From Ianthella basta (taxonomy: Eukaryota > Porifera > Demospongiae > Verongiida > Ianthellidae): a DNA stretch of 64,000 nucleotides. Positions within the stretch are counted from its first letter, which is position 1. Every line of letters begins with the position of its first letter. The position numbers and the translations under genes are program-made. The DNA lies in the NCBI GenBank assembly GCA_964019415.1, contig OZ025868.1, forward strand, positions 5,557,371-5,621,370, read 5' to 3'. Positions 61,648 through 64,000 of this stretch are shown piece after piece. Below the pieces are notes generated by a model, which saw nothing but the letters and a program-made list of their open reading frames with translations, did not search any database and had not been told where the DNA came from.

Positions 61648-64000
61648 GTTAAGGGTATCACATATACTGAAGGAATAAGGTACGTATATACCACCCATAG
61701 CTTGGCTAATCATGTCACTACAAGATCACCACAATTATGTACATGCATATCAAACTCAGCACAACATAATCCAAGTACAGAGAGAGGGTTCAAGGATACA
61801 ATTGGTGAACAGATGAGGGTGAGTCCTTGACGTCTCTCTCCTCTGCACCACAGCAGAAATCATGACAGTCAGTGCAGTTGTGAGGACCACAGACAGAAGT
61901 ATCTGTATTACAGCTGTGGCATTCAAACTTTGATGAGGATGATCTGGGGTTGCTTCTATGTAAGCCTGGAAATGAGCAGCTGCATCTACAAGGAGTAGTG
62001 AGACAAAGAAATGCAAAGGGATTGGACTGAGTGAAATTCCATTGAAGTACATGTGAAATCCACATGGAATTGCATTCAAATTCTGAATTTCATCATTAGA
62101 AAAGGCTGGCTCGCATGTTAACAAAATACTAATGTCATTATTTCATCGTGACACATGTACAATATGGACTCACTCCACATTAAATGGGAAAACTCTTGCT
62201 CTCTAAGTATAACCTCAATAGAATGAGGTCCCTTGGGATTCTCAAATCACGGGCCTACTTTAAACATAATTTGAAAGAACATAATTATACATGCAGTAGC
62301 TTAGCATTTATTGGCAATATATTAGAAAAGTATAGCAGCTATATAAATTGTACTACATACGTAATTACCATGACAACCCCATTCTTCACTGAAGGTGAGT
62401 TGGAGATATCACACTATGAGGGATACTTGGCTATAATTTGTCACTGGTAGTGTTTTGTCAAACAAGCCTGTCACACTGAAGCCAATGCCAAAGTGACCTG
62501 TGGTCACTCCCCCGTCCTTCATATAGGGCAAAACAGCTGTACGTGGCTCTGATATATCTAGATGGATGACTGGGGAGTTGATCGCTGGTTACCACTCAAC
62601 AGGAGTGAAGCATCAACATCACATCCTCTTTGGCATCAGCTACAGTGTAGCCCTATACCAGTGATCAGGTAACTACCCATATTAGTACAGCAGTCGTATG
62701 CCAGACAGAGTCAAGTCAGTGAAACTAGACACCTAAAAGTATTATTAAAAACTGAAAATCCTGTTTGTATAGCATCAGCTATTTAGAACTTTCATCTTTC
62801 GGCATAACAACAAACTGTAGCCATGGCAAATGCTGCATGCATATACCATGTACATGTGCCACTTACTGTGTGTAAAAAGTTCTGAAAGACCGTTGGTAGT
62901 TTTACCGTGCTGGATAGCGTCGCAAATGCAAATGCTATGGAGATGATGCTCAGGATCACCATGGACTGCAGAATGAACAGATACATATACCACCCGTTAT
63001 AGCACATCAGTCGTATCTCAGACAGAGTCAAGTCAGTAAAACTAGACACCTAAAAGTAAAGTGAAAATTGAAATCCTGTTTTTATAACACCAGCCATTTA
63101 GAACTTTCATCTTTCTGCATAACAACAAACTGTCTGAATGTTGAGATAATGACAACAAATACCTTATGCATTCATACAGTACACACCATGCAGTAAATGC
63201 ATACAGTTCTCCAATGATGATGCACGAATGATAGTTAATAATGTAGTGAAAATATCAACCTGGGTTAGTTGCTGAGATCAGAAGGAGCTAGAGGAGAGAG
63301 AGGCATCGTGAACTGCAGCCCTCACACAATAGTAAGTACGTAAGATGCTTTCTTTGCAGCAGTTATAATATGTTCCATAATTTTATAAGTCCACCCACAA
63401 TTTATAAATACAGACAAACATACATAATGGCACTAAGCAATTGGCACGATTTGGAAAAACTAAGCTAGCCTACTGCATATATACTTACTGTAAACAAGCA
63501 ACAGGCACACTTTCCCCGTTGGAAACAGCACTGGGTCAGTTCAGTAGGTGCCTCTTCTGTTGCATGATCAGTCTCGGCCATGGCACTGGTCTCATGGACT
63601 AGGAGTGAATCTGTCAGAGCTGAAGTCCAATGCCCACTACTGGAGTCTTCAAGCACAGTGGAACGCTCAAGCTGTGACTCTAGCTGGAGATGTTCCAGGT
63701 GCTATTCAAGAATTCTTGCATTTGCTGAAAATTTTGAAATATTAGTTTGAAGACTTCGCGTCTTCTCACTCATCTTGGCAATCTCCGACTCCTTCTTCTG
63801 CACTGCCTTCTGCATGCGCCACATTGCTAGCTGAATGTTGTTTGCTTCTGTCTCTACAGCTATGCCACTTTCCAAGATAGTCACCTCGATCTTCTTCATT
63901 TCAGCTAGTAGCATTGTGCTGGTTGGATGCATTTCTTCCTGATTCTCCAGGCAAAGTTTAGTTATTCCTCCAAAAGCCTTTGTTTCTTCCTTTGAAAACT

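Overview
This is eukaryotic, intron-containing DNA. The short introns with GT-AG borders, long (CA)n arrays, many AGCTAGCT/TACGTACG runs and a dense cluster of TKL-type protein kinase genes suggest an early-branching marine animal. A demosponge of the Amphimedon type is my best guess, an inference from style and not an identification. Every gene I can support reads on the minus strand, so 5' is to the right.

The window is one tandem multigene cluster built from three related gene types, all ending in the same four-exon, four-transmembrane (4TM) module. Type C genes (C0 2087-4443, C1 6772-9112, C2 and C3 truncated) encode only the 4TM protein, with a tiny first exon. Type A genes (A1 9274-13181, A2 20594-24290, A3 38333-42073, A4 56116-59856) and type B genes (B1 13537-17481, B2 24646-28688, B3 42468-46435, B4 from 60734 past the window end) begin with one large exon of about 1.27 kb. 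That exon encodes a complete TKL-like kinase domain, a coiled coil and a Cys-rich juxtamembrane stretch, and is spliced in phase 0 to 4TM exons with the same intron phases (0, 2, 0, 0) as type C. The predicted A and B products are 556-567 residue kinases anchored by a C-terminal MARVEL-like tetraspan domain. A1-A4, B2, C0 and C1 have open frames with usable splice sites; B1, B3, B4, C2 and C3 carry clear lesions.

Layout, left to right: no recognisable gene (1-2086); C0; TAGC-rich spacer and a triplicated ~160-bp module (4700-6330); C1 with a foldback element in its last intron; A1; B1 pseudogene; D1 multi-pass membrane fragments with a 30-bp minisatellite; A2; B2; D2; spacer with a Cys-rich exon (30.5-33.7 kb); a broken EB_dh/DOMON-like gene end invaded by a LINE 3' fragment (33.77-35.0 kb); second triplicated module; C2; A3; B3; D3; then about 17.8 kb of the same order repeated almost identically (EB_dh, LINE, module, C3, A4, B4). 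The cluster has grown by repeated tandem duplication, has been homogenised over the kinase N-lobe, and is losing exons at (CA)n tracts. If expressed, A and B would place an active-looking kinase on the cytosolic face of a membrane, while C (and perhaps a short isoform of A3/A4) would supply kinase-free 4TM partners or competitors.
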